Under the pieces are notes generated by a model. It had not been told where the DNA came from. It was given only the letters and a program-made list of their open reading frames with translations, and did not search any database. The position numbers and the translations under genes are program-made. Shown here one piece after another: positions 26,457-35,529 of a DNA stretch of 64,000 bases. This DNA comes from a bacterium (GTDB lineage: Bacteria; Bacteroidota; Bacteroidia; Cytophagales; Cyclobacteriaceae). Numbering within the stretch: position 1 is the stretch's first letter; each line of letters begins with the position of its first letter. Where the stretch lies: assembly GCA_024743255.1 (NCBI GenBank), contig JANSWY010000003.1, forward strand, positions 62,001-126,000. Direction: 5' to 3'.

Positions 26457-28007
26457 TTAGCTAAGTTGTTTCAATAACTTAGTCATAGATACTGAATCAC
26501 TGAGTGTCTTGATTAATTCATCTACAGTTACTCTGCTTTGAGCCATACTATCTCTTTCTCTGATAGTTACTGTATTGTCTTCAAGAGTTTGGTGATCAAT
26601 TGTAACACAATATGGTGTCCCAATGGCATCCTGTCTTCTGTATCTTTTACCAATTGCGTCTTTTGCATCGAACTGCGCATTGAATTCAAGCTTCACCTCA
26701 TCCATGATCTCTCTTGCCTTTTCTGGAAGGCCGTCTTTATTTACTAATGGGAGTACAGCAACTTTAACAGGTGCAAGTGCTGGAGGTAATTGAAGAACTG
26801 TTCTCTCACTTCCATCTTCCAATTTCTCTTCTTTGTAGCAAGAAGATAAGATAGCAAGGAACATTCTATCTAAACCAATTGAAGTCTCTACTACGTATGG
26901 CACGTAGCTCTTTTCCTCAACAGGATCGAAGAATTGTAATTTTTTACCAGAGTGTTCTTCGTGTGCTTTTAAATCAAAGTCAGTTCTACTATGGATACCT
27001 TCAAGTTCTTTGAATCCCATTGGGAAATCAAACTCGATATCACATGCTGCATTGGCATAATGAGCAAGATTAAGGTGATCGTGGAATCTGTAATTTTCTT
27101 CACCCAAACCTAGAGCTTTATGCCATTTGATTCTGGTTTGCTTCCACTTTTCGTACCACTCGAGCTCCTCTCCTGGCTTCACGAAAAATTGCATTTCCAT
27201 TTGTTCAAATTCACGCATTCTGAAAATGAACTGTCTTGCAATAATTTCATTTCTGAAAGCCTTACCTATTTGAGCAATACCAAATGGAATTCTCATTCTA
27301 CCTGTTTTCTGTACATTCAGGTAATTCACGAAAATACCTTGTGCAGTTTCTGGTCTTAAGTAGATTTTGTTTGCTCCCTCTGCAAGTGAACCCAGTTCCG
27401 TTGAGAACATCAGGTTGAATTGTCTTACATCAGTCCAGTTTTTTGAACCAGAAACAGGATCAGCAATTCCAAGCTCCTCAATTAAGGCTTTCATATCAGC
27501 AAAATCCTCCTCGTCCATTGCTTTCTTGAACCTGGCATTGATAGTATCGATCTTTTCCTGATTTTGAAGGACTCTTGGGTTAGTTGAAAGGAATTGTTCT
27601 TCATCAAAAGAATCACCAAACCTTTTGGCCGCCTTATCAACTTCCTTCTTGATTTTGCCTTCAATCTTGGCAACATAATCTTCAATCAGATTATCTGCTC
27701 TATATCTTTTCTTACTGTCCTTATTATCAATCAATGGATCATTAAATGCATCTACGTGTCCTGAAGCTTTCCAGGTAGTAGGATGCATAAAGATGGCTGC
27801 ATCAATCCCTACAATGTTCTCATTCATTTGAACCATTGCTTTCCACCAGTATTGTTTGATATTGTTTTTCAATTCAACTCCATACTGTCCATAGTCATAA
27901 GTAGCACTTAGACCGTCATAGATCTCACTTGATGGAAAAATAAATCCGTACTCTTTTGAGTGCGCAATGATATTCTTAAGCGAACCGCTCTCTTCAATTT
28001 TAGCCAT
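26457..28007 (-). CDS. glyS: Glycyl-tRNA synthetase (single-chain dimeric type)
   Basis: 516 residues of the class II alpha2-type GlyRS, as found in eukaryotes, archaea and Bacteroidota, not the alpha2beta2 GlyQS type. Motif 2 is in FRNEIIARQFIFRMREFEQM, and motif 3 near TSIGLDRMFLAIL. The N-terminal SLKNIIAHSKEYGFIFPSSE is the family's usual opening. The C-terminal anticodon-binding domain (about 405-516) ends in RRQDAIGTPYCVTIDHQT and RVTVDELI. It heads a tight three-gene run with the MtfA-like peptidase and dgt. Confidence 0.95.
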   Translation of the reverse strand: MAKIEESGSLKNIIAHSKEYGFIFPSSEIYDGLSATYDYGQYGVELKNNIKQYWWKAMVQMNENIVGIDAAIFMHPTTWKASGHVDAFNDPLIDNKDSKKRYRADNLIEDYVAKIEGKIKKEVDKAAKRFGDSFDEEQFLSTNPRVLQNQEKIDTINARFKKAMDEEDFADMKALIEELGIADPVSGSKNWTDVRQFNLMFSTELGSLAEGANKIYLRPETAQGIFVNYLNVQKTGRMRIPFGIAQIGKAFRNEIIARQFIFRMREFEQMEMQFFVKPGEELEWYEKWKQTRIKWHKALGLGEENYRFHDHLNLAHYANAACDIEFDFPMGFKELEGIHSRTDFDLKAHEEHSGKKLQFFDPVEEKSYVPYVVETSIGLDRMFLAILSSCYKEEKLEDGSERTVLQLPPALAPVKVAVLPLVNKDGLPEKAREIMDEVKLEFNAQFDAKDAIGKRYRRQDAIGTPYCVTIDHQTLEDNTVTIRERDSMAQSRVTVDELIKTLSDSVSMTKLLKQLS

Positions 28008-28067
28008 AGCCGCAAAATTGTCATCTTGCGTAGACTTTTAAAAGGATTAATTCTGAAATTCTCAAGG

Positions 28068-30002
28068 TTATCGGCTGAATCTCAAAGAAATTTCATCCAA
28101 ACTCTGGTTGCTTCCTACTACAGTCACTATATCATTCACTCTCAGCCTTGTATATCCATGAGAAATAATCATTTGGCCTGCTCTTTTGATAGAAAGAATA
28201 ATGACATCATTTGGCAATCGAAGTTCTCGCAATGGAATACCATGGATATTAGGGTTTTCAAGCTCAATATCTCTTGTATCCTGATCATCGGCCATACCAA
28301 GTAATAAGGAAGTAGCAAGAGGAGATCTCACAAAGTGATCCAGTAAACTTACAATAGCAGTGGATGGATCAACAATTTTAGCTTCTAGTGCCAGGAATCT
28401 GTCATAATTCCATCTTTCATTTAATCTTACAATCAAATCTCTTGTTCCCAGATGTTCATATGCCAGGTCGCAAATCTTATAATTTTCTTCATCGGACAAC
28501 ATGCATACAATAGCTTCTGTCTTATCTGCCTCCATTGAAAGAAGTACTTCCAACGTAACATCTTCAACATATACAACCGTGATGTCTTCCGGTTCCTGAA
28601 AGCTTCCCCGTTTCTTTTTTGTGGCTAGCTGTACTTTCCAGTCTTTACTTATCAATTGTCTGGCCAAAGCAATTGATTGATTTTCTAGTCCAAAAATGAT
28701 TGCATCTCTAATACCATCGAATCCTGCAGGATCTGCTTTACTATGATCTTCACCAAGTTTGTTGAGTGAATACTTAAATAATGGAGGCCCTAAAAATTGA
28801 TTAAGAACAATAACTGCAATTACTACCGTAGCAAACTGATTCCCCCATCCTGGGAATGTACTGGCTATAATGGTGGATAGGCCGAGCGCAACTCCCGCCT
28901 GTGTGATGTAAGGCATCCAGCCATAATTCATATGTTTAATTGGATCCTTGGCAAGAATTCCTCCTACATAGCTTCCCATCACCATTGTTACAAGCCTGAT
29001 TAGAAATAATATCACAGCAATACCAGAAACACTCCACAAGACATCCACTTCCATGGTTGCTCCTGTTAGGGTGAAAAAACCGATGTAAATATATGGAGAA
29101 GTCTCTTCCAGTATTTTCAAGAACTCAACTCGGTACCTCGAATAATTTGTTACAAAGAAACTTGCTATAATACAGATTAAAAGAGGCTCTATGGCAATAT
29201 CAAAACCTAGATACTCATTGCTCGTGTGTTCTGTGAAATGACCCAAAAGATACGCTGAGTAACCAAACAAAACTATCCCAATAGTCTTGTAGATAGTCTT
29301 TATCTTCCAGGACATAATATACCTAAGAGTGAATCCGTAGGCATATCCCAAACCAATAGACATTCCAAGTTCTAATAAGATAAGAACTACACTAAAAATG
29401 TTGAAGTCATCTCCGGAAATTAATGTTTTTGCAACGGAGAGGTTTACCGCAAAAAGAACGATTACAATAAAGTCCTTCAAAACAGTAACACCCATGACGG
29501 TTTGTGTGAATGGCCCTCGGGCTCTAAGCTCATTCACGACTGCAATTGCCGAAGCGGGAGATCTGGCCACAAAGATTGTCCCGGTAAGGATGGCAACTGC
29601 TACTTTAGCGGTCGCATTTAAATCCTTCATATATGGGATGAGGTCAGCAATAAAGTAGACCCCTAAACTTCCAACAAGAAATGTAATTACTAATTGACCG
29701 AAAGTGTTCCATTTAATACTATTGAAGCGGCTTCTTAATTCTTTCAGGTATAGCTCTGCCCCAGCTGCAAACGCAATGAATGCCAGCGATAACTCGTTAA
29801 CAAAACCAAGATGTGTAATAATCCCTTGAGGAATCAATTCCAGAAAATATGGGCCGGCTATGATACCAGTCATAATGAACCCTGTAATTAATGGCAGGTT
29901 CGCTAATTTGAATACTTTGGAGATTTGATTAGCTGCAATAGCAACTATAATAAATCCTCCAAGCAGTATAAATAATTGTGCATCAAGCAGGCTTTCAATC
30001 AT
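28068..30002 (-). CDS. CPA2-family cation:proton antiporter with TrkA domains
   Basis: 644 residues from the ATG at 30002 (seven further codons upstream begin with TTG). Residues about 10-405 form 12-13 membrane helices of the Na+/H+ exchanger fold, with GFIMTGIIAGPYFLELI and FIAFAAGAELYL near the start. The C-terminal half has a RCK_N-like NAD-binding segment (RDAIIFGLENQSIALARQLI) and a RCK_C (TrkA_C) domain (IPLRELRLPNDVIILSIKRA, DIVTVVGSNQSL). It likely exchanges K+ or Na+ for protons under nucleotide control. The gene is followed by glyS after 60 nt. Confidence 0.9.
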   Translation of the reverse strand: MIESLLDAQLFILLGGFIIVAIAANQISKVFKLANLPLITGFIMTGIIAGPYFLELIPQGIITHLGFVNELSLAFIAFAAGAELYLKELRSRFNSIKWNTFGQLVITFLVGSLGVYFIADLIPYMKDLNATAKVAVAILTGTIFVARSPASAIAVVNELRARGPFTQTVMGVTVLKDFIVIVLFAVNLSVAKTLISGDDFNIFSVVLILLELGMSIGLGYAYGFTLRYIMSWKIKTIYKTIGIVLFGYSAYLLGHFTEHTSNEYLGFDIAIEPLLICIIASFFVTNYSRYRVEFLKILEETSPYIYIGFFTLTGATMEVDVLWSVSGIAVILFLIRLVTMVMGSYVGGILAKDPIKHMNYGWMPYITQAGVALGLSTIIASTFPGWGNQFATVVIAVIVLNQFLGPPLFKYSLNKLGEDHSKADPAGFDGIRDAIIFGLENQSIALARQLISKDWKVQLATKKKRGSFQEPEDITVVYVEDVTLEVLLSMEADKTEAIVCMLSDEENYKICDLAYEHLGTRDLIVRLNERWNYDRFLALEAKIVDPSTAIVSLLDHFVRSPLATSLLLGMADDQDTRDIELENPNIHGIPLRELRLPNDVIILSIKRAGQMIISHGYTRLRVNDIVTVVGSNQSLDEISLRFSR

Positions 30003-30158
30003 AGAATTCCAGGTAGATTTCAATTTGGACTAATCCTAAAAATAACCCGTTTGTTTTAAGTTATATCATTTTTGGAATAATCTTTGAATAAAATTTTGTT
30101 GTCACCCAGATGACGGCATGGTATTTATGCCAAACTATCTGGATCACTATAGTGTATA

Positions 30159-30941
30159 ATGACTATGTTCAAACTAAATCTGAATACAATGAATTTTATT
30201 GCAGGGATATTTTTAAGTGTTGCTTTAGGATGTGCCAGTCCAAACCCGGTAAATGAAGCTTCAGAACCAATTAGTCATGAAATTTTTGACGATTTATTAA
30301 AAAAACATGTTGATGCTGAAGGTTGGGTTAATTATGAAGGTTTCAAATCGGAGAGAGATAAATTAAACCAATATCTGGAGTTACTTAAGGATAATGCTCC
30401 AAATGACAATTGGACTGATGATGAAAAATTAGCTTATTGGATCAATGCTTACAATGCTTTTACTATTGATTTAATACTTCAGTATTACCCCGTTAACAGC
30501 ATCAGAGATATTGGAAGTAAAATACAGGTCCCATTTGTTAATTCTCCTTGGGACATCAAGTTCATAGAAATAGGGGGTGAAAAGCTTGATCTTAATAATA
30601 TCGAACATGGTATAATCCGTGAGAGGTTTAATGAACCTCGGATACATTTTGCTGTTAATTGCGCATCCTATTCATGTCCGGTATTGAGAAACGAAGCTTA
30701 TGTAGCAAGCAAACTAGATAGCCAACTTGAGGAGCAGACAATTTCGTTCGTTAATGACACAAAAAGAAATAAGATTACTGCGAAAAAAGCTGAACTGTCT
30801 AAATTATTTAGTTGGTACAAAGGAGATTTTACCAAGGATCAGAGTCTTGTGGAATTCATCAATAAGTATTCAAATACCAAAATCTCTAAGTCTACCAAGA
30901 TCACCCATCTTGAGTATGGCTGGACTTTGAACAAGCAATAA
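30159..30941 (+). CDS. DUF547 lipoprotein
   Basis: 260 residues. A signal peptide ends in the lipobox ALGCAS. The mature part is a DUF547 domain: LAYWINAYNAFTIDLIL (about residue 92), INVSLDD-like LNNIEHGIIRERF (about 152) and RIHFAVNCASYSCPVLRNEAY (about 168, with the conserved Cys pair). DUF547 is related to transglutaminase-like proteins, but no activity is established. It stands alone on the plus strand, converging on ugd with a shared terminator. Confidence 0.85.
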   Translation: MTMFKLNLNTMNFIAGIFLSVALGCASPNPVNEASEPISHEIFDDLLKKHVDAEGWVNYEGFKSERDKLNQYLELLKDNAPNDNWTDDEKLAYWINAYNAFTIDLILQYYPVNSIRDIGSKIQVPFVNSPWDIKFIEIGGEKLDLNNIEHGIIRERFNEPRIHFAVNCASYSCPVLRNEAYVASKLDSQLEEQTISFVNDTKRNKITAKKAELSKLFSWYKGDFTKDQSLVEFINKYSNTKISKSTKITHLEYGWTLNKQ

Positions 30942-30947
30942 TGAAAA

Positions 30948-30979
30948 AAGGCAGTGCCTCCAAATGGAAACACTGCCTT
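30948..30979. terminator. Bidirectional terminator between DUF547 gene and ugd
   Basis: AAGGCAGTG (30948-30956) and CACTGCCTT (30971-30979) form a 9-bp perfect stem. Five more A residues on the left supply the U-tract for the leftward ugd transcript. The right side (GATCGTATTTTT) is weaker. Confidence 0.8.
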
Positions 30980-30999
30980 GATCGTATTTTTAGAGATGC

Positions 31000-32307
31000 T
31001 TAAACTACCTCTCGTCCAATACTATAATATTTGAAGCCTAAGCTGCTAATGTTCTCAAGTTCATAAAGGTTTCTACCGTCAAATATCACCTTTTCCTTAA
31101 GTAGTGTTTCCAGCTTTTTGAATTCAGGAGTTCTGAATACAGGCCATTCTGTCATAATAAGTAAAGCATCTGCACCATCTGCTGCATCATACTCATCACT
31201 TGCGAATTCGATCTTGTCACCAATTACGCCTTTCACGTTTTCCATTGCCTCCGGATCGTACGCTTTGATTTTAGCACCTCTTGACACAAGTTCCTCTATA
31301 TTATACAATGCTGGAGCTTCTCTGATATCATCAGTATAAGGTTTGAATGCTAATCCCCACATGGCAAAAGTTTTCCCAGTAAGGTCTTTTCCATAGTGAG
31401 CTTCAATCTTATCAACCAGTTTAAGCTTTTGTCCAGCGTTGATATCCATTACTGACTTTAGAATTTTGAAGTCGTACTCCGCATCCGTCGCTGACTTAGC
31501 TAAAGCCTGAACATCTTTTGGGAAACAGCTTCCTCCATATCCAATTCCAGCGAATAAAAATCTCTTACCAATCCTAGAATCAGTTCCTACACCTCTTCTA
31601 ACGGCATCCACATCAGCTCCTAGCTTTTCACAAAGGTTTGCGATTTCATTCATAAAAGTGATTTTAGTCGCTAAGAATGAATTTGCGGCATACTTTGTAA
31701 GTTCGGCAGATCTGATATCCATGAAGATTATTGGGTTCCCCTGACGCACGTATGGTCCATAAAGTGTTTCCATCACTTTTTGCGCCTTTTCTGTTTCAAC
31801 TCCAACTACAACCCTATCAGGTTTCATGAAGTCGTCTACAGCTACTCCCTCTCTTAGGAATTCTGGATTTGAAACTACATCAAAATCCACCTTGGCGTTA
31901 AGAGCTACCTTCTCTTTCACTTTTTCAGCAGTTCCAACCGGAACGGTACTCTTATCTACAATAATTGTATATTCATTCAATAACGGACCAAGGTCCTCTG
32001 CAACACGTAGTACATATTGCAAATCTGCAGATCCATCTTCACCAGGAGGAGTAGGAAGAGCAAGGAAAATGATTTTAGCGCCTTCTATCCCTTCTTTCAA
32101 GTCTGTTGTGAACTCAAGTCTACCCTGACGAATATTTCTATCAAAAAGGACGTCTAAGCCTGGTTCATAAATCGGAATCTGACCAGATTTTAACTTCGCA
32201 ACTTTTTTCTCGTCAATATCAATACAAGTAACGTGGTTCCCTGTTTCAGCAAAACATGTTCCAGAAACTAGACCTACATACCCGGTCCCTACGACAGCTA
32301 TTTTCAT
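31000..32307 (-). CDS. ugd: UDP-glucose 6-dehydrogenase
   Basis: 435 residues. It oxidises UDP-glucose to UDP-glucuronate with 2 NAD+, for polysaccharide and LPS precursors. The N-terminal Rossmann motif is VVGTGYVGLVSG (residues 5-16). EFLREG (about 149) and the nucleophile Cys261 in GYGGSCFPKD are conserved, with Lys and Asn from KYAANSFLATKITFMNE at about 205-221. MWGLAFKPYTDDIREAPA begins the C-terminal UDP-binding domain. No glycosyltransferase cluster is adjacent. An exact TAnnTTTG sits just upstream (32337-32344). Confidence 0.95.
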   Translation of the reverse strand: MKIAVVGTGYVGLVSGTCFAETGNHVTCIDIDEKKVAKLKSGQIPIYEPGLDVLFDRNIRQGRLEFTTDLKEGIEGAKIIFLALPTPPGEDGSADLQYVLRVAEDLGPLLNEYTIIVDKSTVPVGTAEKVKEKVALNAKVDFDVVSNPEFLREGVAVDDFMKPDRVVVGVETEKAQKVMETLYGPYVRQGNPIIFMDIRSAELTKYAANSFLATKITFMNEIANLCEKLGADVDAVRRGVGTDSRIGKRFLFAGIGYGGSCFPKDVQALAKSATDAEYDFKILKSVMDINAGQKLKLVDKIEAHYGKDLTGKTFAMWGLAFKPYTDDIREAPALYNIEELVSRGAKIKAYDPEAMENVKGVIGDKIEFASDEYDAADGADALLIMTEWPVFRTPEFKKLETLLKEKVIFDGRNLYELENISSLGFKYYSIGREVV

Positions 32308-32336
32308 TTCTTTATATTAATTCAATTTTGATTGCG

Positions 32337-32344
32337 CAAAACTA
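32337..32344 (-). promoter_or_regulatory. -7 element of the ugd promoter
   Basis: TAGTTTTG on the minus strand fits TAnnTTTG exactly, 30 nt upstream of the ugd ATG. A TTG lies near the -33 position but at slightly longer spacing. Confidence 0.5.
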
Positions 32345-32407
32345 ATCTTTTTTTGCCCAGACACACAACGATTCAGTTGGGTTGATAGTTAATATGAAAG
32401 GATATTT

Positions 32408-32415
32408 TAATTTTG
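32408..32415 (+). promoter_or_regulatory. -7 element of the acyl-CoA dehydrogenase promoter
   Basis: TAATTTTG fits TAnnTTTG exactly, 23 nt before the ATG at 32439. It is divergent from the ugd promoter, about 64 nt away. Confidence 0.5.
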
Positions 32416-32438
32416 CAGTAACAACAACCCAATAAAAA

Positions 32439-33602
32439 ATGAGTGAAGTACTAGAAGCTGACGACATCATGCAAACAAAAGAAAACCAACGCATGATCGC
32501 AGAAATGATTCGAGATTTCGGAGCGAAGGAGATTGAACCCTACAAAATGCAATGGGATGAGGACCAAACATTCCCTATTGACTTATTCAAGAAATTTGGA
32601 GAATTAGGTATTATGGGGGTCTTAGTGCCTCAGGAATACGGAGGATCTGGATTTGGTTATCATGAGTATGTTACGGCAATCATCGAAGTTGCAAAAATTG
32701 ACGGTGCAATTGGTTTGTCTGTTGCTGCACACAATTCATTATGTACTGGTCATATCCTTCAGTTTGCCAATGAATCCCAAAAACAAAAGTGGTTGCCCAA
32801 ATTAGCCACTGCAGAATGGATTGGTGCCTGGGGCCTTACTGAGCCGAATACGGGTTCAGATGCAGGAAACATGAAGACTACAGCAGTCAAAGACGGTGAT
32901 TACTATGTTTTGAATGGAGCCAAAAACTTCATTACTCATGGTAAATCCTCTGATATGGCAGTTGTAATTGCCAGAACCGGAGAAGTCGGAGACTCTCATG
33001 GTATGACGGCATTTGCAATTGAAAAAGGAACTCCTGGTTTTTCTGCAGGAAGAAAGGAAAACAAATTAGGAATGAGGGCTTCCGAAACCACCGAACTAAT
33101 CTTTGAAGACTGCAGAGTACACAAAGACAATATTCTTGGTGAAGTGGGTGAAGGTTTTGTTCAATCGCTAAAAGTATTGGACGGTGGAAGAATTTCAATT
33201 GCTGCTCTTAGTTGCGGAATTGCTGAAGGCGCATTAAATGCTGCTATTCAGTATTCTAAGGAAAGACATCAATTCAATAAACCTATTTCAAGTTTCCAGG
33301 GAATAAGCTTTAAATTGGCTGAAATGGCAACTAAAGTACATGGAGCTAAATTGATGACCTTTGATGCAGCTGACAGAAAAAATAAAGGGCTGAGTGTTAA
33401 TACAGAAGGTGCTATGGCAAAACTGTATGCCTCTGAAATAGCTGTAGAAGTAGCAAATGACGGGGTTCAAATATTTGGTGGATATGGATACACGAAAGAA
33501 TACCCGGCCGAAAAATATTACAGAGACGCAAAGCTTTGTACTATTGGTGAAGGAACTTCGGAGATCCAAAAACTGGTAATATCCAGATCAATACTGAAGT
33601 AA
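32439..33602 (+). CDS. Acyl-CoA dehydrogenase (short-chain type)
   Basis: 387 residues. It is an FAD enzyme that oxidises acyl-CoA to trans-2-enoyl-CoA in fatty-acid degradation. Conserved blocks are GAWGLTEPNTGSDAGNMKTT (residues 131-150, FAD binding), ASETTELIFEDCRV (about 217) and IFGGYGYTKEYPAEKYYRDA (about 346). The catalytic Glu is about 371 in IGEGTSEIQ. The closest type is short-chain (butyryl) or isovaleryl-CoA dehydrogenase; exact chain length cannot be set from sequence alone. It is not clustered with other beta-oxidation genes in the window. Confidence 0.92.
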   Translation: MSEVLEADDIMQTKENQRMIAEMIRDFGAKEIEPYKMQWDEDQTFPIDLFKKFGELGIMGVLVPQEYGGSGFGYHEYVTAIIEVAKIDGAIGLSVAAHNSLCTGHILQFANESQKQKWLPKLATAEWIGAWGLTEPNTGSDAGNMKTTAVKDGDYYVLNGAKNFITHGKSSDMAVVIARTGEVGDSHGMTAFAIEKGTPGFSAGRKENKLGMRASETTELIFEDCRVHKDNILGEVGEGFVQSLKVLDGGRISIAALSCGIAEGALNAAIQYSKERHQFNKPISSFQGISFKLAEMATKVHGAKLMTFDAADRKNKGLSVNTEGAMAKLYASEIAVEVANDGVQIFGGYGYTKEYPAEKYYRDAKLCTIGEGTSEIQKLVISRSILK

Positions 33603-33671
33603 CTAAGAATACCCGAAAATTATTTCTAAAGAATCTAAAGAATTAGTTTTCGGGTTAATAAATTTTATCAT

Positions 33672-33679
33672 TATATTTG
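33672..33679 (+). promoter_or_regulatory. -7 element of the rpsU promoter
   Basis: TATATTTG fits TAnnTTTG exactly, with TTTTC 20 nt upstream as a weak -33. The predicted leader is about 33 nt before the rpsU ATG. Confidence 0.5.
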
Positions 33680-33718
33680 CGCCCTCTAAAAAATTAATAT
33701 ATAAAGACTTAGCAGATT

Positions 33719-33913
33719 ATGATCATTGTTAATGTAAAAGAAAACGAATCAATAGATAAGGCTCTTAAAAGATTTAAGAAGAAGTTCGAAAAAACTGGTG
33801 TTCTTAGAGAATTAAGAGAAAGATCTCATTTCACAAAACCTTCTGTTACAAGAAGAACTGAAGTTATCAAAGCAGCTTACAGACAAAAAATGAGAGACCA
33901 GGAAAATAATTAA
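33719..33913 (+). CDS. rpsU: Ribosomal protein bS21
   Basis: 64 residues, small and very basic. [20 protein letters not shown] and the arginine/lysine-rich [14 protein letters not shown] are the bS21 signature. It binds the 30S platform near the anti-Shine-Dalgarno end of 16S rRNA. It heads rpsU-xerC-hpf, a gene order common in Bacteroidota, where a downstream tuf and tRNA genes often follow; here hpf is the last gene. Confidence 0.94.
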   Translation: MIIVNVKENESIDKALKRFKKKFEKTGVLRELRERSHFTKPSVTRRTEVIKAAYRQKMRDQENN

Positions 33914-33980
33914 TTCCTGACTATCATAAGTCTTTATAATTGATTAAGTTAGTATTCTTCACCCTTTAGAAGAATACCAT

Positions 33981-34853
33981 ATGATAGAGTCATTTCTTCG
34001 GTTCGCCCAGTACGAGAAAAGATATAGTGAGCACACTTTAAAATCGTACGAAAATGACTTAAATCAATTAGAAAATTTTATAGAAGATCATATTGAAATC
34101 CAGGATTTGAGTCATCATGACATCAGGTCCTGGATTATTCATTTATCAGATTCCGGAACTTCTGCGAGAAGCATCAACAGGAAGTTGGCTACCCTAAAGT
34201 CTTTTTATAAATTTCTTCTTTCCAGAGAAATTATAAGTAAAAACCCCACTGAAAGACTTAAGCCTTTAAAAACCGAATCCAAATTACCACAGTTCATTAA
34301 GGAAAGTGAAATCACACAATTACTGGATCACCTGGAGTTTGAAAACTCCTTTGAAGGTAAGAGAGATCAATTGATTATAGAGCTTTTATATGGCAGTGGC
34401 ATACGACTTTCCGAGCTGATTGGGCTTAAAATTTCTCAAATAAATTTTTATGATCACTCAATTAAAGTTTTAGGAAAAAGAAACAAGGAAAGAGTCATCC
34501 CCATTAACGAAAATCTCGTTAAATACATTAAGAACTACATCACTGTGAGGGATACCATGACAACCGATAAAAGTTTAGATTTTTTAATATTAACAACAGA
34601 AGGAGCACCTGCATATCCGATGTTGGTTTATCGGGTGGTAAAGAAATACTTAAGTCTGATTACGACTCAAAGTAAAAAAAGCCCACACGTTTTAAGACAT
34701 ACGTTTGCTACCCACTTACTAAACAAGGGAGCAGATTTAAATTCAGTAAAGGACCTATTGGGACACACAAGTCTTGCTGCTACACAGGTTTACACTCACA
34801 ATTCGTTGGAGAAGTTGAAATCTGTATTTGAGCAGGCTCACCCAAAGGCCTAA
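33981..34853 (+). CDS. Tyrosine recombinase XerC/XerD-type
   Basis: 290 residues. The core-binding SAM-like domain (about 1-85) precedes the catalytic domain. All catalytic residues are visible: Arg142 in GSGIRLSEL, Lys at about 166-168 in VLGKRNKERV, His236 and Arg239 in SPHVLRHTFATHL, His262 in LLGHTSLAATQ and Tyr271 in QVYTH. Sequence and context (between rpsU and hpf) point to the chromosomal dimer-resolution recombinase of Bacteroidota, not a mobile-element integrase. Whether it is XerC or XerD is not settled by sequence alone. Confidence 0.9.
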   Translation: MIESFLRFAQYEKRYSEHTLKSYENDLNQLENFIEDHIEIQDLSHHDIRSWIIHLSDSGTSARSINRKLATLKSFYKFLLSREIISKNPTERLKPLKTESKLPQFIKESEITQLLDHLEFENSFEGKRDQLIIELLYGSGIRLSELIGLKISQINFYDHSIKVLGKRNKERVIPINENLVKYIKNYITVRDTMTTDKSLDFLILTTEGAPAYPMLVYRVVKKYLSLITTQSKKSPHVLRHTFATHLLNKGADLNSVKDLLGHTSLAATQVYTHNSLEKLKSVFEQAHPKA

Positions 34854-34879
34854 TGGTTTAACTATTAAATATTTTAATT

Positions 34880-35182
34880 ATGAAATTACAAATGCATTCC
34901 ATTCACTTCGACGCAGACATCAAATTGCTTGATTTCATACAGAAAAAAGCTGATAAGCTAGAAACTTTTTTTGATCGAATAATTGATGGAGAAGTATTTA
35001 TGCGTTTGGAGAAAGGAGAAGCTCGTGAGAATAAAATAGTTGAAATCAAGATTAATATTCCGGGAAATCAATTGTTTGCTAAGGTGCAGTCAAGCTCATT
35101 TGAAGCTGCAGCTGATGAGGCAGTTGAAGCACTGAGAAGACAACTCAAAAAACATAAGGAAAAACTATACGAACATCATTAA
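34880..35182 (+). CDS. hpf: Ribosome hibernation factor HPF/RaiA
   Basis: 100 residues. The short HPF/YfiA fold: LQMHSIHFDADIKLLDFIQK then a conserved KLETFFDRIIDGEVFMRLEK, and AADEAVEALRRQLKKHKEKL at the end. It binds the 30S A/P sites and silences ribosomes in slow growth. It is last in the rpsU-xerC-hpf run, which ends at a strong terminator. This is the short form, without the long-HPF C-terminal dimer domain. Confidence 0.9.
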   Translation: MKLQMHSIHFDADIKLLDFIQKKADKLETFFDRIIDGEVFMRLEKGEARENKIVEIKINIPGNQLFAKVQSSSFEAAADEAVEALRRQLKKHKEKLYEHH

Positions 35183-35204
35183 TCCAAAACAAAATCCAAA
35201 AATG

Positions 35205-35235
35205 AATGGGCAGCCAAAAGCTGCCCATTTTTTTT
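35205..35235 (+). terminator. Intrinsic terminator after hpf
   Basis: AATGGGCAGC (35205-35214) and GCTGCCCATT (35220-35229) form a perfect 10-bp stem with a 5-nt loop. Eight T residues (35228-35235) follow. Confidence 0.92.
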
Positions 35236-35292
35236 GGATATCAATGCCCTATATAATTGATACCCGTAGCGGTTAGTGATCGTTTCAATTAA

Positions 35293-35322
35293 GAGGTGAG
35301 TAATGCTAATACTACTCACCTC
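35293..35322. repeat. 10-bp inverted repeat downstream of the PID-CTERM gene
   Basis: GAGGTGAGTA (35293-35302) and TACTCACCTC (35313-35322) are perfectly complementary with a 10-nt loop. There is no T-tract on either side, but the position, 21 nt after the PID-CTERM stop on the minus strand, suits a weak terminator or an mRNA-end hairpin for the adhesin/PID-CTERM transcript. Confidence 0.6.
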
Positions 35323-35343
35323 GGGAAAAATTTGGAACGATGG

Positions 35344-35511
35344 TTATTTTCTACTATCATTTAATTTTTTTAATCCATAGGCTCCACCTGCAATTAACAG
35401 TAGAGATAAGCCTCCATCTATTGGTGTTGCCGGAGGTCCTCCTTGAGAATAAGAAGGGATATAGATTAAGATTAAAAGAAGTATGCTTAGTATGTATTTG
35501 AAATTTTTCAT
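35344..35511 (-). CDS. PID-CTERM mini-protein (55 aa, complete)
   Basis: A full reading frame of 55 codons. Signal peptide MKNFKYILSILLLILIYIPS then YSQ, followed by GGPPATPIDGGLSLLLIAGG, AYGLKK and the tail LNDSRK. The second half is a PID-CTERM sorting signal (Pro-Ile-Asp-Gly-Gly, hydrophobic segment, basic tail). Between signal cleavage and the PID motif only about seven residues (QGGPPAT) remain, so almost nothing is left if both signals are removed. It starts 18 nt after the stop of the giant T9SS adhesin on the same strand and is probably in the same transcript. Its size puts it below common annotation cut-offs. The family is known by motif; no function is established. Confidence 0.85.
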   Translation of the reverse strand: MKNFKYILSILLLILIYIPSYSQGGPPATPIDGGLSLLLIAGGAYGLKKLNDSRK

Positions 35512-35529
35512 TTTTCTGGAGTTAAAATT

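Noticed and set aside
33981-34853. Integrase of a mobile element
   Set aside because: It sits between rpsU and hpf, the usual place of the chromosomal Xer recombinase in this phylum; there is no att repeat, tRNA or cargo nearby.
35183-35343. tRNA genes after hpf
   Set aside because: Relatives often have tRNAs and tuf here, but only a terminator and an inverted repeat are visible; no cloverleaf can be drawn.
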